A stretch of DNA of 64,000 nucleotides from Tetradesmus obliquus (taxonomy: Eukaryota; Chlorophyta; Chlorophyceae; Sphaeropleales; Scenedesmaceae), in NCBI GenBank assembly GCA_030272155.1, contig CP126202.1:434001-498000 (forward strand), in the 5' to 3' direction. The notes beneath the pieces were generated by a model that searched no databases, was not told the DNA's origin, and saw only the letters and a list, made by a program, of their open reading frames with translations. Positions 32,843 to 45,700 of this stretch are shown piece after piece. Every line of letters begins with the position of its first letter. The first letter of the stretch is position 1. The translations under genes and the position numbers were made by a program.

Positions 32843-34207
32843 ATGGAGCTTGAGGTGCTGCGTTCGCAGCTTCAGCTTGAAACATCGGCGAGAAAGGAGC
32901 ACGAAGTAAGCAAGGCTGCACGCTTTTCCCCGCTGTTGGTGGTTCAACAGCTCTGCATCTACCACTGCTGTACTGCTGCTGCATCACCCACTTGCGTGCT
33001 GGACTTTTCAACAAAGTGTGCATTCAGCTTGTTGTTGCCATGAGCCTTGCAGCAATCTTACGGTACCCTGGTAGACTTTAAATGCCATTTTGAGCGTGAC
33101 TGTGATTCTTGCTGAACCATCTGTGCATTGCACATGCAGCCCACTGTGTTGTGCTGATGCAGCATCCTGCAGCTTCAACTCAAACCAAAACCACATAATC
33201 ATAGCAGTAATCACCTGATCGAACTTCACAAATCCAACCTGAAGTGCATTTCCTGTCAACGCAGGTCCAATGTGCTGCCAAGACACGCCAGCTGTGGCAG
33301 CTGCGCGAGCAGCATGAGCGCGAGGTACGCCGCTTGCAGGACCAGCTGTCGGTGGTGCGCGCCTCGCTCCTGCAGCACCTTGCGCACAAGGCAGCGCTCG
33401 AGCTCAAGGTCAAGCAGCAGCAGAGCAGCAATGGAGCAGCAGTTGCAGCTGCGGCAGCACTGAAGCTGAAGCTTGCAGGAGTCGGCGAGGAGGGTGCTGG
33501 AGAAGATGCAGCCGGGCAGCTGCAGGATGATGTGCCTTTGGTAGCAGATGGCAGCCCAAAGAGGCGAGGAAAGCCAGCTCAGCTGGACCAAGCCGACAGA
33601 CCCTCTAGGCCAGACAGTCCAATCCCGCTCCTGCAAGATGCATGTGCAGATGCTGAGGCTGCTGTGGTAGCAGCTGACGCTGCTTCAGACCACTCCGCAT
33701 TGCTGCAGCAAGCAGCAGCAGGTGAGCCAGTGCAGCAGCTGGACACAACAGTAGCTGAACATGATGCAGGATGCGTAGACGCTGGGGCCAAGGCATCAGG
33801 CGTGTCTGCCGGCTCTGCAGCAGTGCTGCTGACAGCAGCAGCCAAGCTGCAGCGGCTAGTGGAGCAGCTGACTCAGCGTGAGCCGGCAGTGGCTGCTGAC
33901 CTGTCGCTGCTGCAGTGGCAGCTGACAACAGCGTTTGGCAGCATGACAGGTGCACCCAGCCGTAGCGGGGAGGATGCACAGCTGACAGACCACAGCAGCA
34001 GCACCAGCAGCAGTAATTGCCAGGATCCTGCAGTAGAGGTTCCAGCAGCGGCAGCAGAGGAAGCGGCAGCTGCAGCAGTGGCAGGTGCAAGTGGCAGTGA
34101 AGACAGCAGCAACAGCAACAATGCAGGCGGCTATTTGCAGACTCCCACAACACCAGCTGGGTCTGTCAAGCTGCAGCCAGCAGACACACACCCGCTCGCA
34201 GAAGATG

Positions 34208-34240
<33 letters not shown>

Positions 34241-36193
34241 ATCCTGCACAGCATAGCGCAGCAGAGGTGGCAGCAGCAGCGCGGCTGTTCTCTGGTGCGG
34301 CGACCACCCTGCAGGCCCCCAGCATTGACTGGTACTACCTGGAGGAGGGAGGCAGCGTGCGAGGTGGGCGTGCAATCAAGCTGCTTGGTGTGCTGCTGCG
34401 CTACAGCAGTTGCGGCCCCTGTGCGCACGCAGCTTGAGTCATTACAATGAGATATGATGAGTTATTGCAGGCACTCCATGGCCACGCACTCCAACTCTAA
34501 TTGACTGTCAGTTTTCCTGCCTGCCTGCACATGTCTTGCCCTGCAGGCCCGCATGATGCGGCGCTGATGATGCGCTGATTCTGCAGCTTCTTATTGGTGT
34601 CTGTTGTTCTATGCATGCCCTGCAGGCCCTGATGACGCGGCGCTGATTATCCGCTGGTTTTGCAGGTTCAGATGCAAGTGTTTTGCTGGCAAAGGGGCCG
34701 TTGGTCTGCTAGCTGACTATGTGGCGCCTGCCTGCCTGCTGTGCTGTGCTTTCCCTGCAGGCCCGCACGACGCAGCGCTGATGATCCGCTGGTTCTGCAG
34801 CTTCTTCCTGGAAGACCACCTGCCAGTGGCAGGCGTGCTGCAGCAGGCAGACGGCAGCAGCAGGCAGCCTCCAGGCACAGCATTCCAGCCGCTGCACGTG
34901 CTGCTGCAGCTGGTGCAGCAGGGCGGCAGCTACCTGCCGCATAATGCGATGCCGGCTGGCAGGGCGTCCGCATCTCAGCTGCTGCTGGCGATGCCTGCAT
35001 CGCCGCCACCTAGGCATGTGCTGCGAGCTCAGCAGCAGCAGCAGCAGCAGGGCGATTCAACATTGCCAAGGTGCAAGGCAGGGCTCAGCAACTGGGAGGA
35101 TGGTGTAGATGCAGCAGCAGCAGGAGGAGCAGCAGATGCGGAGCCAGCACTGCCTGTCAGCACCCTGAGCAGCGAGCCAGCTGCCACACCAACAGACAGG
35201 CATGCTGCCAGCAGCAGCGCTGGCGGCAGCAGCAGCTGGGGCAGTGGCGGCGGCTTTAGCCCTGCACACGCAGACGCCTGCCAGCAGCAGCAGCAGCAGG
35301 ATGAGGTGCAGGTTGCGGCAGCCAGCAGCAGCGCAGCAGGCGGGCTGAGCATGCAGCAGCAGGTGGCTGCTCGGCTGCGTGATGATGCCCGGCTGGAAGC
35401 TTCGCCGATGCGCTCCGGCAATGCATCACCAGCAGTTGGACACAACAGCAGCAGCGGCGGAAAGATAGGCCGCCTGGCACCGGGCAGTCTGGCCTTTGAA
35501 GCTCGCCCCAGCAGCAGCAAGCTGCTCCAGGACAAGGCTGCTGGCAACGGCAGCAGCAGCAGCAGCAAGGATGGTGGTGTGGACAGCAGGTCCAAGAGCA
35601 GCAGCAGCGGGGGCTGGGGCATCCAGGCAGTACAGGATGCACTTGATTCAGTGGGCAGTGCAGTGGAGGGGCTTGCGATGCAAGTTGCCGAGGGTCTGGA
35701 CAGCTTGGATAGCATGGCAAGTGCAGCTGCTGCTGGGCTTGCAGCAGATGATGCGGCTGGTGATAATGAGGGTGTTGCTGCAGAGGGCAGCAGCAGCGCG
35801 CTGGACTTCCTGTCTGACTTTCCGCAGCTGGTGCCTGCTGCTGTGATGAGCGACGGCGCGCAGCAGCGGCACAGCGCAGCAGGCCAGCAGCAGCAGCAGC
35901 AGCGGGGAGCCGCGCAACTGGCAGGCGCAGGGGCTGCCAGCAAAACTGCGGCAAGCTCTGCCAAGAGTCTCAGCACAGGGCTAGCAGAGCAGCAGCCAGC
36001 GCCAGCGTCTGGCGCTGTTGCTGACATGTCTGAGTTTGCTGCTGAGGCGGTGCGCCAGGTGCGCAGCGTGGTGGCGGCTGCGCAGCTGCCCGGGGTGTGG
36101 CGCGTGGAGAGCCTGCACCAGATGCTGCGCGCAGTGAGCCCCGAGCCGGCCAGCAGGGCGGCAGCAGCAGCACCAGGCAAGGGTGGCCGCTAG
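32843..36193 (+). CDS. Coiled-coil and GYF-like domain protein, 864 aa
   Basis: Three exons: 32843-32905, 33265-34363 and 34761-36193. They sum to 2,595 nt (864 aa plus TAG) with matching phases. A TGA directly precedes the ATG in frame, supporting this start. Residues ~1-80 form a charged coiled coil (REQHEREVRRLQDQ). A long low-complexity Ala/Gln/Ser region follows. Across the exon 2/3 junction the protein reads DWYYLEEGGSVRGP, then HDAALMIRWF and FFLEDHLPV, which fits the GYF pattern W-x-Y...GP...M..W.....F with His for the usual Phe. GYF domains bind proline-rich peptides, often in mRNA decay or splicing proteins; the partner here is unknown. The C-terminal ~450 residues are Ser/Gln/Ala-rich apart from the last ~40 (VRQVRSVVAAAQLPGVWRVE). 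Confidence 0.78.
34535..34670 (+). repeat. Two acceptor-side copies of the GYF exon start
   Basis: Copies of the acceptor and first codons of exon 3 (GPHDAALMIRWFCS) start near 34548 and 34627, before the real exon at 34761. Both keep CCTGCAG. Confidence 0.9.
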
Positions 36194-36224
36194 ATTGAGC
36201 TTTGCTTGCTACATAGTTGCCCCA

Positions 36225-36355
36225 GTAAGCTGGTCACTGCTGGCCAGCTGCCAGGTGTGCGACGTGTGGAGAGCCATCACCAGATGCTGCGCGCAGAGAG
36301 GCCTGAGCCCGCTAGCAGGGCGGCAGTGCCAGCACGCAAGGGCGTCCGCTAGCTT
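36225..36355 (+). repeat. Decayed duplicate of the GYF gene's 3' coding end
   Basis: Just past the stop codon lies a ~130-bp copy of the last codons (AAQLPGVWRVESLHQMLRAV) through PEPASRAA and the Gly-Arg-stop. Its own stop is near 36349. It sits in the 3' UTR or just beyond it. This is the same microduplication style seen at introns, here at a gene end. Confidence 0.85.
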
Positions 36356-36847
36356 GGCATCATTTCGTTCTTGCTATGCCGTCTATCATTCTGATGAAGC
36401 GCAATCAGCCGTGTCAGCTGCTTGCGTTCTGGCCAGCCGGTGGGAGTTCATTGCCCTTTTTGAAGTGAAAGCCAGCGCTGGTCGGGCGTGTGCGCACGTG
36501 CGGCATGCAATTGAGTTGTAGCGCATCAAGGGTGTGTGGGTTCAACTCATCTGCTCGATCCGAGTGCTGGGCACCTCCTGTAAACTGACAGTTTCAGGCA
36601 TGGTACTAGGCATGGCGCATTGCAGTGAATGCACAACTGTGCACTTGCAAGCAATGCTCAACCAGAACCCCCCACTGTTTCATGAATATTGGGGTATTGG
36701 ACGTGTCTTGCTGGTGGAGGCAACGCCTTCAAGGTTTATGTCCCCTGCAGTCAGGCTCGCCTGACTGCTGCGTGTAACTCGCCAGTACAATGTCGTTCCC
36801 CTGGTAAAAAAGCCAGTGCTGCAGCTGCCTGGGCCCAGGCCCCATTG
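36356..36847. other. Spacer after the GYF gene
   Basis: No supported gene. A TGTAA near 36579 may be the polyadenylation signal of the GYF gene. Confidence 0.4.
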
Positions 36848-37709
36848 CAATGGAGTCAGCAGCAGCCGGGTCGCTGCACTTGGAGTTGTTACATGGCATG
36901 TGCCGTACCAGCTGCTGCAGCAGCGCACATGTGGGGAGAGAGTTGCAGGATGCACACTTGGTGTGCACGCTGGCCAGCTGGCCATGGCCATACCAACACA
37001 TTACACGCACAACATGCTGACAGGCGGCCTCATAAAACAGTCTGCGCTACATCATGCGCAGTGGTTACGTCACTGTGTACAACTGTGACAAGTATGATCT
37101 GTTGTGAACCACCATGACAAAATAACAGTCATGCAAAGCAATCCTTGGCGGCCGCACTGCTCAATTAAAATGAAAACCAACGCCCATTGAGCCGTTCGCA
37201 ACGCTGCGCAAACACATGTACAGAGACTGGTGGTGAGCTGCACACACAAACACAAACACAGCACGCACGACTCCTGCACCCACCACAAGGGAAGCGTAGC
37301 AGTTGCTGCTGCTGCTGCCGCCGCCATAACCGCACCACCAGGTTTGTCAACTGCAAGAAATGCCGTCACGCTAATGACAACCATGAGACGCGCCCCGGCT
37401 GCCACCAGTCAGCCAGCCGTATGGATGAGGCGTATGCACACACCGCTGCATCCGTTCTGTGCGTGCTTACACTGCCACACACGCAAGCAGCGCTGTCAAG
37501 CAAACCAGCACCAGTCAGCCGTATGGATGGGGCGTATGCGCACACCGTTGCTGCAGTTCTGTGCGTGCTTGCATTGCCACACTTGCCGTCAAGCACAGCA
37601 GCAGGATCAACCAAGATGCAGTCCACAGCACAGAAACTTAGCTGCCTCATATCCCAATGCATCTGGGCAAGTGCCAGCCGGCACACCCAGCCTCCGCGTG
37701 TCGCGGTGT
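36848..37709 (+). repeat. Dispersed repeat, copy A (partner inverted at 60056-60836)
   Basis: About 860 bp aligns by eye along its whole length with the reverse complement of 60056-60836. Landmarks in both include TTGTTACATGGCATGTGCC, GTGAACCACCATG, CAACGCTGCGCAAACACATG and CACAGCAGCAGGATCAACC. Copy A carries an internal ~95-bp tandem duplication (two versions of GTATGGATGRGGCGTATG). No terminal inverted repeats, poly(A) or conserved protein are visible. Open frames in it are Cys/His-rich without a known domain. It is either an old interspersed element or a segmental duplication. Confidence 0.85.
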
Positions 37710-40700
37710 GCGGCCGCAAATACCACTTATAGTACAAAGCCACTGCAGGACAGCAGGCTGCATGCGTCCTCTTTTCCAGTGCAGTACTTGCTGCCAAAGC
37801 AGGCAGCGCGCTCAGCAAGCACCTGCCTCTCGTTTCCTACTATTGCATGCAACGTGCATAGCAGTGCATCGCGTTGCAGCAACCCTCCGCTGATACTCCT
37901 GCTCCACCCGCGCTGCTGACTGCCGCCGCCTCTCCTGTCCCCTCTGCACGCTAGTTGACCGCACACACGCAGATTTGCGTGCGCCATGTGCAGTACTGCA
38001 GGAACACGAACATAGCGTTGAGGGTGAACAACACACCTGCTAGCCAAAGCCAGCTGCAACGCATCTGCTGCGGCTGCCGGACCATCTGCCGCACCAAAGC
38101 AGCCACGCACACCAACAGGCGTGAGCTCGCAGTGCGAAAATATGCAGTGTTTTGGTGGCGCTGCCAAAGCGCGCGCCCGCAGCTAAAAGGGCACGCACAA
38201 ACTGCACAGAGCAGGTGTGGCACGCCGCGTACAAACAAAACAAGCATGGTTCAGTTGCCATGCTAGAACAGTACTTAGTCACGTCACAGCACAAGCAGAC
38301 AGCGTATGTGCCGTTGCTGGATCCATGCACGTTGAAAAGAGAGTCACAATTGAAAGCCGTTGGTCAAATGGCTGCAAAAAACGCGCGCAAACATGCTAGC
38401 ATTCAGCGGCATGCACTGCTGCAGCATGAAAGGACAGTGAACATCAATGTGCACATCCCGGCAATATTGCGTCGTCATGCTCATGCAAAAGAGAGCCCAT
38501 GCTCTTGCAATGCGTGCAAATCTAGTCAGGTCCGCGCCAAGAAAATGCCCTGCACATTGCCAATGCAGCAGGCGTTGCCTGCACGCTAGCACCCACGCCA
38601 CGGAACAAGGTTGGGACCTGCACTCTAATATGCAGATTTCAAATTTTGACCCAGCAGTGCAGGTCAGTAGTAGCCAAAGCAAGGCAAGTTCAGCCAGTAG
38701 TAAGGAGGAAAACTGCAGGGTGAGCCCACCGCCACATCACACGCTGCAATACCTGCAGTTGTAGTGTTTTTCCCGTCCAGTCAGTCATAAAAGGCGCTGT
38801 ACTGTGCCGCTGCAGCAGGCGTCGCCTGCGCACTGGCACCCAAAGCAATAGGCCAAAGCGAGGCCTCAACGCTAAAACACACATCGCAAGTTGCGTCCCA
38901 GCAACGCTGCTCAGTGGGATCTGAAGCAAAGCAAATTCAGCCAGCTGTAAGGCAAAGACCTGCAGGCAAGCACCCGTGGCACATCACACGCTGTCCACCT
39001 GCTGTGTTGACACAGCAAGCAAAATGCAACGCCGCCCACACAAAAGCGGGGCAACATGCAGCAGTTGATGCGGGTGATTACTATTCAGTGCAGGCAATGC
39101 GGGACGCTGCTATGCCGGCAATTGTGATTGCAGCACCGGCAAGCTGCAGCCATCAAGTGCAGACAGTGGTGTAGAGTTGGGACAGCATCCAGGCAGTCAC
39201 AGAGCAGAACAATCCAACCATGCAGGCATGCCATACCGTGGTCAGGCTGAGCCAATACATCGCGAGGATAGTGCGGCTGTGCCAGCACCACCGTCTGCAG
39301 TCAAAATCCAAGGCAGGTGCTGCTCAGGACACTGCAGAAGGCCTGCAGGCGCGTTGACGCAACACGTCACGCAGAGTGCACGCAGTACACAAATCTACAC
39401 TGCATGCAGTAGTATCAAATGACCAAGCGTACTTGGCGCTGCGAGGAAACACACCACATGCTCCGCTACAATGTACATGATCAGGAGTAGAAGTGAACAC
39501 AGAAGCGTACATACTCCAGGCACAAACAGCTTTCAGGCGTGCACAGGTTCTAACGCGGCCGGGAGCATTGCAGCCCCCGGCAAAATGCAGTGCAGAGATA
39601 ACACCCAGGACACACACCACACTGCCAGCCTGGTATACAGGGCACACACGCAAAGCGCACACCATGCACGTGTGCGCAGCATGCACATGACAGATATGTG
39701 CACACACAAGAGACTGATCGCATTGTACACGCATGTTCCGCCATCCGCGGCTGCCATGGCAGCGTGCCGGCCGTGGCTGCAAAAACAGCTGCAAGGCGTA
39801 ATCACAGGCGTTTGCTGGACACTCCAACCTTGCTTGTTGAGGCAGTTTCTTGAAAATGGCTCGACAAACAGCAAAATGCAAAGGCGAGCCAAGCTACGGC
39901 TCGTAAGGGTATTGATCCGCACGCCGCCTTTAAGGCATGCAAGGCGCCACACTTGCGCCTGAAATAGATCCACCAGCCCATCCTCGAACCAAAACCAAGC
40001 AGCATACGCTGCTTGAGGGGCAGGCATGCGCGCAGCGTGAGTGCACAAGTGCAGCAGAGTGCACACACCCATGCGAGGAACGCCAGTGCCCTAGCGAAAC
40101 AGAGAGTCACCCAAGGCAACAAAGCTCCGTCGCCGCCAATAAATCTTTTCACAAGACGAGCAGCGCACACACATGATCTGCTGACTCACAGGTGCAGCTG
40201 GCAGGCCAGGCGTTGAGCAGCAGTGCCAGCGCAGATGCAACAGCAGCACAGAAACACATTGGGAAACCCTCTGCAGACTCCCACTGCTGCCATGACACCG
40301 ACTTCTGCAAGCAGTACCGTCGATGTGCTTGCGCTGAGGCGCCTGGCCGCGCCATTCCCCTGCTAAAACAGTCATATATTTGCACTTCCTTCAGCAGTAT
40401 CGTAGATGCGCTTGCAGCCCGTGCACAAGTACGCATGCATTGCCTCGTGCCCCACGCAGCATCATGCCATGCAGTGTGATGCTGGTCACATGCACAGATA
40501 CCTCTTCGGAATGCAATCATGACTCATGCGCATGCACAGTGTACCAATGCGCATTGCAAACAGAACCTTGCCCTGTCCCCGCAGCCTCATGCACTGCCAG
40601 CACAGCAAGTGCGCAGCCCAGTGGGCTTGCTGCACTTGGTACAGTTCACTGCTGCAGTCACCCCTGCTTTTCACAAAACCTGCACCTTCCAGCCTATGAG

Positions 40701-40960
40701 GTTTCCTGGTCCCACACCTCACCACACAACGCCGCACCTGCTGCTGACCTACCCCATCAACAGCCCGCTACATCAACCCTGCGCGGCCTGGCCTGTCATA
40801 TAGGGTCCACCACGTCCGCAGCTGCAAACAGCAAATCAGCACGCCTGCTTTTCCGCGCTGTCAGCAGCCTGGCACAGCAAGGTGCTGCAGCCATTCCCAA
40901 TCTAACATTTGGTTGCGGTTCATATTGATACAGTTTGTAGACCCGCCGCCAGACAGCACC
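37710..40960. other. Gene-poor convergent region; one weak membrane-peptide frame
   Basis: Lies between two convergent genes. A minus-strand frame at ~38110-37955 reads LWLAGVLFTLNAMFVFLQYC, which looks like a membrane segment, but I find no neighbouring exons to build a gene. Around 38560-39010 two diverged direct copies of ~90 bp occur (shared CAGCAGGCGTTGCCTGC and CACATCACACGCTG). Elsewhere only short frames in CA-rich sequence are seen. Confidence 0.45.
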
Positions 40961-42765
40961 TCAGCACGCCTGCTCCTCTGCCCTGTCAGCAGCCGCAAGC
41001 GCATGCAAAAAGGCAGTAGCAGCGGAGCCGCCACCCTCCCCAACCACAGGCGTCTCTCCGTCATCTGTCAACCCCTGCTGCTGCTGCTGCTGCTGCTGCT
41101 TCGACAGCTTCTGCTGCAGCTCCTGCAGCTGATGCCCCTCCTGCTGCTGCTGCTGCTGCTGCAGCCCAGCAGCCGCCGCGGCGGCCGCCAGCGCCAGCGC
41201 CTGCTGCTTGCGCTGCTGCTGCAGCTGCCGCCGCAGGCAGCGCCGCGGCGCGGATTCGGTGCCGCATTTGCCCTTCCGCTGCACCACACACACTGCACAG
41301 CGCCCGGCCCTGCCAGGCTGCCCTGTGGTACCCCCTAGCACTACGCTACCATCTTCCGCAATCGTCAGCGGCGGCAGGCTCCCCGCAGACGCATCAGATG
41401 CAGTGCCATCTTCGCTGCAGCGCGCGAGCGCAGCCGCCGCCGCTGCTGCTGCTCCCAGTGCAGAGCCTCCTAGGTCAAGCCTGGACACACCGTCAGGACC
41501 ACCATCAGGACCCTGATTTGCTGTCAGGCTGTCAGGACCAGAGCCAGCCTGGCCACTGAGCCACGGGGAGTTAGCACCAGAATTCCCGCCAGGCTGCTGC
41601 TGCTGCTGCTCTCGCAGCTTGCTGCAGCTGAGCCCTGCTGCTGCTGTCGCTGCCATGACGGCCGCAAACCCAGCAGCAGCAGCAGCAGGTGCGCTGCCGT
41701 CGGAGCTGTGCCGGCCGACAGCAGCAGCAACAGCAGCATGACTCATGAAGCGTCCGCGCGAGTCATGCGCCTGCTGCGCACCAAACGCGCCCCTGCTGTT
41801 GGCGGCGGCAGCAGCAGCAGCGGCCGCGGCGGCGGCAGCAACGGTTCCCCTGCTGTTGCCGACGCCTTTGCTGCCCCTCCTGCCCCGTGAGCCTCCCTTG
41901 CTGCTCCTGCCGCTGCCGGCAGAGGTGTTTCCAGCGCCAGCCGTGTGTCCTGCCGCATCGTGCTGCTGCTGCTGCTGCAGGGTGGTGGGCTCTGGCGTTC
42001 CTCGCTGCTGCTGGTCCTGGCAGGTGTCATCGGGGCTGCCGTGCTGCGCTGCTGCTGCTGCTGCTGCAGCAGCACGCTGCTGGTGGCTGTAGCTGTTGTT
42101 GTCCCAGCACTCGTGGCTGCTGTTGTTGGCGTTGTTGCTCTGGCGCTGCAGCCGCGACTGCAGCAGGCAGGCAGCGGCGCGGCAGCACGCAGCGCATTAA
42201 TACAGACAGCAAGCATATACAGAGCATCCAGGTGGGAATTGCTAGAAACCACACCCTTTACAGCAGCAAAGCAGGACGCATGCACAGCTGCCTCGGCCAG
42301 CACCCAAGAGAGCAGTAGTTGCATACCACCGTTGTGCGGCAAACACGCAGGCTAGAGAAGCAAATGCGCCAGACACTTGACATCACATAGTTGGTTACCC
42401 ACCTGCCCGCCACGCGCACGCTTGAAGCCAGACAGCAGCACCGCCGCTGCTGCCTCCATCTCCTCATCATCCCCACCCCCACCAGCAGCAGCAGCAGCAG
42501 CACCACCTGTGCCGAGCTTGCTGGCGCTGCCGCCTGCCCAGCTGCCTCTTGCTGCAACAGCAGCAGTAGGTGTCACATCACTCTCAAATCCCACTGTGTC
42601 AACATCCATGGGGCTGCGCCCTGCTGCTGCTGCTGCTGCTGCTGCTGCCTTTGCAGACACAGGCGTGCCAGTTGCTGCTGCTGCTGCATCCAGCCTGCCA
42701 CCTGTGTGTGTTGTGGTGCGGCACTGCAGCTTGGGCTCTGGCAGAGGCTGCTGTTGCTGCTGCAC

Positions 42766-42796
<31 letters not shown>

Positions 42797-45700
42797 GGCT
42801 CTGGCTGCTGCGGCTTGTGTGCTGGGCAGGTCACCGTGTAGGGCTCAGCCTGCAGCACAGCAGCAGCATCACACAGCACTCATTTAGACCGCTAGCAGTA
42901 CAAGGGAAGGCAAAAGGAAAGTAGGGCTCAGCCTGCAGCACAGCAGCCAACAACCGCAGCAGGGACAGGGAAGTTTGAAAGCAAGAAAACAACAAACAAC
43001 GGGACCATGGGGCCAGATGCAACTGCTACCAAAGTTGCGCAGAAGCACGAGACTGGGAACCTCTGCTGCCAATCTTCGTAGACCACATGCAAAGGAGCAC
43101 AACATACAACATGCACCAGCAGCGCCCAACTGGCACCTTGCCATGAGCAACAATTCAGCATCACTCGGGTGCGCGCAGACCGAACCTGATCCAAATGTGA
43201 CAAGCTACTCACGATGAGCGTGCAGCCCGCCAGCCGTGCGCAGGGCAGGTGGAAGTGGCAGCAGCAGGCGCGCTGCGCGCACTTGAGGCTGGCGCCCGCC
43301 TCGCCGCAGCGGCTGCAGCGCGTGGCGCGGCCGCGCTGGATGGCGCTTGGCAGGTGCATCTGCAGCGGCAGCAGCAGCAGCAGCGAGGTACAGCAGCAGT
43401 GAGGTGCAGCAGCCAAGTGGCATGCAGGCGTGGCGCGGCCGCGCTGGATGGCGCTGGGCAGGTGCATCTGCAGCAGCAGCAGCAGCAGCAGCAGTAGCAG
43501 CAGCAGCATTGTCAGGTTGGTGACAGTGCTCGACAAGTCCATCTGTATGGAGAAAATTTTGCATGGAAGGCATGGGAGCAGATATAAAGTGTGGCAGAGG
43601 CTGTGGTAAGAGGTGCAAGATAGCTGCATGCAGTGGTGGCTGTGCACAACATGAGCAGGCCATTGCCTGCAAGCTAGCACATGCTGCACTGCAGCACAGC
43701 AAGGGGATGTGTCAGCCTGTCTATATGTACTGCACTGCTGCTGTGTAACATCCTGGCTCCCGCCGTGCATTACGCATCCGGTGCTACATCCCGCTGATTA
43801 TTTTGAAACTTTAACTGCCAAATCTCTGGGTCCCGCCATGCATCATGCATCCTGTGCTACATCTACCCTCTGCTTGCTCATGTGTCCGTCATGAATTGGC
43901 ACACACAGCCACTCACCAGTTTGCTGCGCCTGTCTGGGTACACCTCAGGGCTCCACAGCGCAACATCCCACTGTCACACTTTCTCAGCCCCACTCTTTTG
44001 ACTGTGCACACTCACTCTTTCTCCCTCAAACATCCTCACACTTTCATTCATCCTCACACACATCCTCACTCACCAGCATGCTGCGCCTGTCTGGGTACAC
44101 CTCAGGGCTCCACAGCGCAACATCCCAACGTCACACTGTCTCAGCCTCACTCTTTTGACTGTGCACCCTCACTCTTTCTCTTTCACACGTCCTCGCACCA
44201 TCCTCACTCACCAGCATGCTGCGCCTGTCTGGGTACACCTCAGGGCTCCACAGCGCAACATCCCAACGTTACACTTTCTCAGCCTCACTCTTATGACTGT
44301 GCACGCTCACTCTTTCTTCCTCAAACATCCTCACACTTTTCTTCATCCTCACTCACCAGCATACTGTGCCTGTCTGGGTACACCTCAGGGCTCCACAGCG
44401 CAAGCTGTCACTGTCACACTTTCTCAGCCTTGCTGTTTTGACTGTTACCCTCACTCTTTCTCCCTCAAACATCCTCACACTTTCATTCATCCTCACTCAC
44501 CAGCATGCTGCGCCTGTCTGGGTACACCTCAGGGCTCCACAGCGCACACTGCCGGTGCACCCACACCACGCCCTCCTCCTGCTGCTGCTGCTGCTGGGAC
44601 TGCTGCTGCTGCTGGCCCATGCTGACAGGCATAAGTGGCCCCAGGCCCTGCCTGCTCATGCCTGTGGCTGGTGCAGCACTGGCCTGGTCAGCATGGCAGC
44701 CGGGTGCTTCTGTGCCGTTGCAGAGAGCGCAGCGGGCACCAGGTGGAGCAGGCTCGTGCACCTCCGCCTGCAGGCAATGCGAAACAAGCAGCAGGGCACA
44801 GGAGTGTTGAGATGTGGTTTGTGCAGCAGGAGTGCCAGCAGGTAGCGTGTCTGTTACTGGTGTGCATGAAGTGCACGTGGCCAACATCAGGCTCTTGCCG
44901 AAGCAGGCTGTGTTTACTACAGTAGACTTGTCACGCACTCACCAAACAAGGTTATGTAGTGCCAGCCCTGCTGCTCGCTAATCACATGTTGCATGGCTTG
45001 CACACAACCACAGGCAGCTGCACCACGCAACCTGATCATGCACATCAGACGCCAAATGCAACAGCAACTCACCTCTGCAATGGGTGCCAGTGCTGCAGGC
45101 ACGCGCGAGCGAGCCAGCTCCAACCGGCCAACCTCCTGAAGCTGCCCCACAAACACGCAGCCATCCAGCAGAATGCGGACCTCCACCACATCCCGCGTGC
45201 TGCTGCTGCTGTTGGTGATGGCGGTGACAACTCCTGCTGCAGCTTTGTCAGACAGCAGCACAGCGGCTGAGTCACCAGGGCCCACCCTTTCTACCTGCAT
45301 GTCTGCAGGCCCAGCGGCTGCTGCTGCTGCTGCTGCTGCTGGTTTGGTTTCACCAGGGCTCGCAGTGTTGCTGCCGCCCGCGCCAGCCGACTGCGCTGCA
45401 CTGTCGGCGCCGCAAGTACTACCGCCCTTCGACGCAAGTGCAGCAGCTGCTGTGTCGCACTCTGCATGGCTTGCTGTTGAACTTGGAGAGCCAGGCAGCG
45501 ATGCGGCACTCTCCTGCTTCACTGCTGCTGCTGCTGGTGGTGCATCATTGACAGGACTTGCAGCACCAGAACGCACAGCAGCAGTGCCGCCGGCAACAGC
45601 AGTGGCAGCAGCAGGCGTCTCTGACCCTGCACGTGATGCCAGAGGCTCCTGGTGGCTGTTGCCGCTGCCGCTAGCTGCCTGCTGCTGCTGCTGCTGTGCT

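Noticed and set aside
35029-36180. 383-aa minus-strand frame
   Set aside because: Antisense of the CAG-rich GYF gene; triplet repeats keep all frames open.
36520-36560. tRNA-like GGTTCAACTC string
   Set aside because: Only a T-arm-like string is present; no matching acceptor stem or anticodon arm could be folded by eye.
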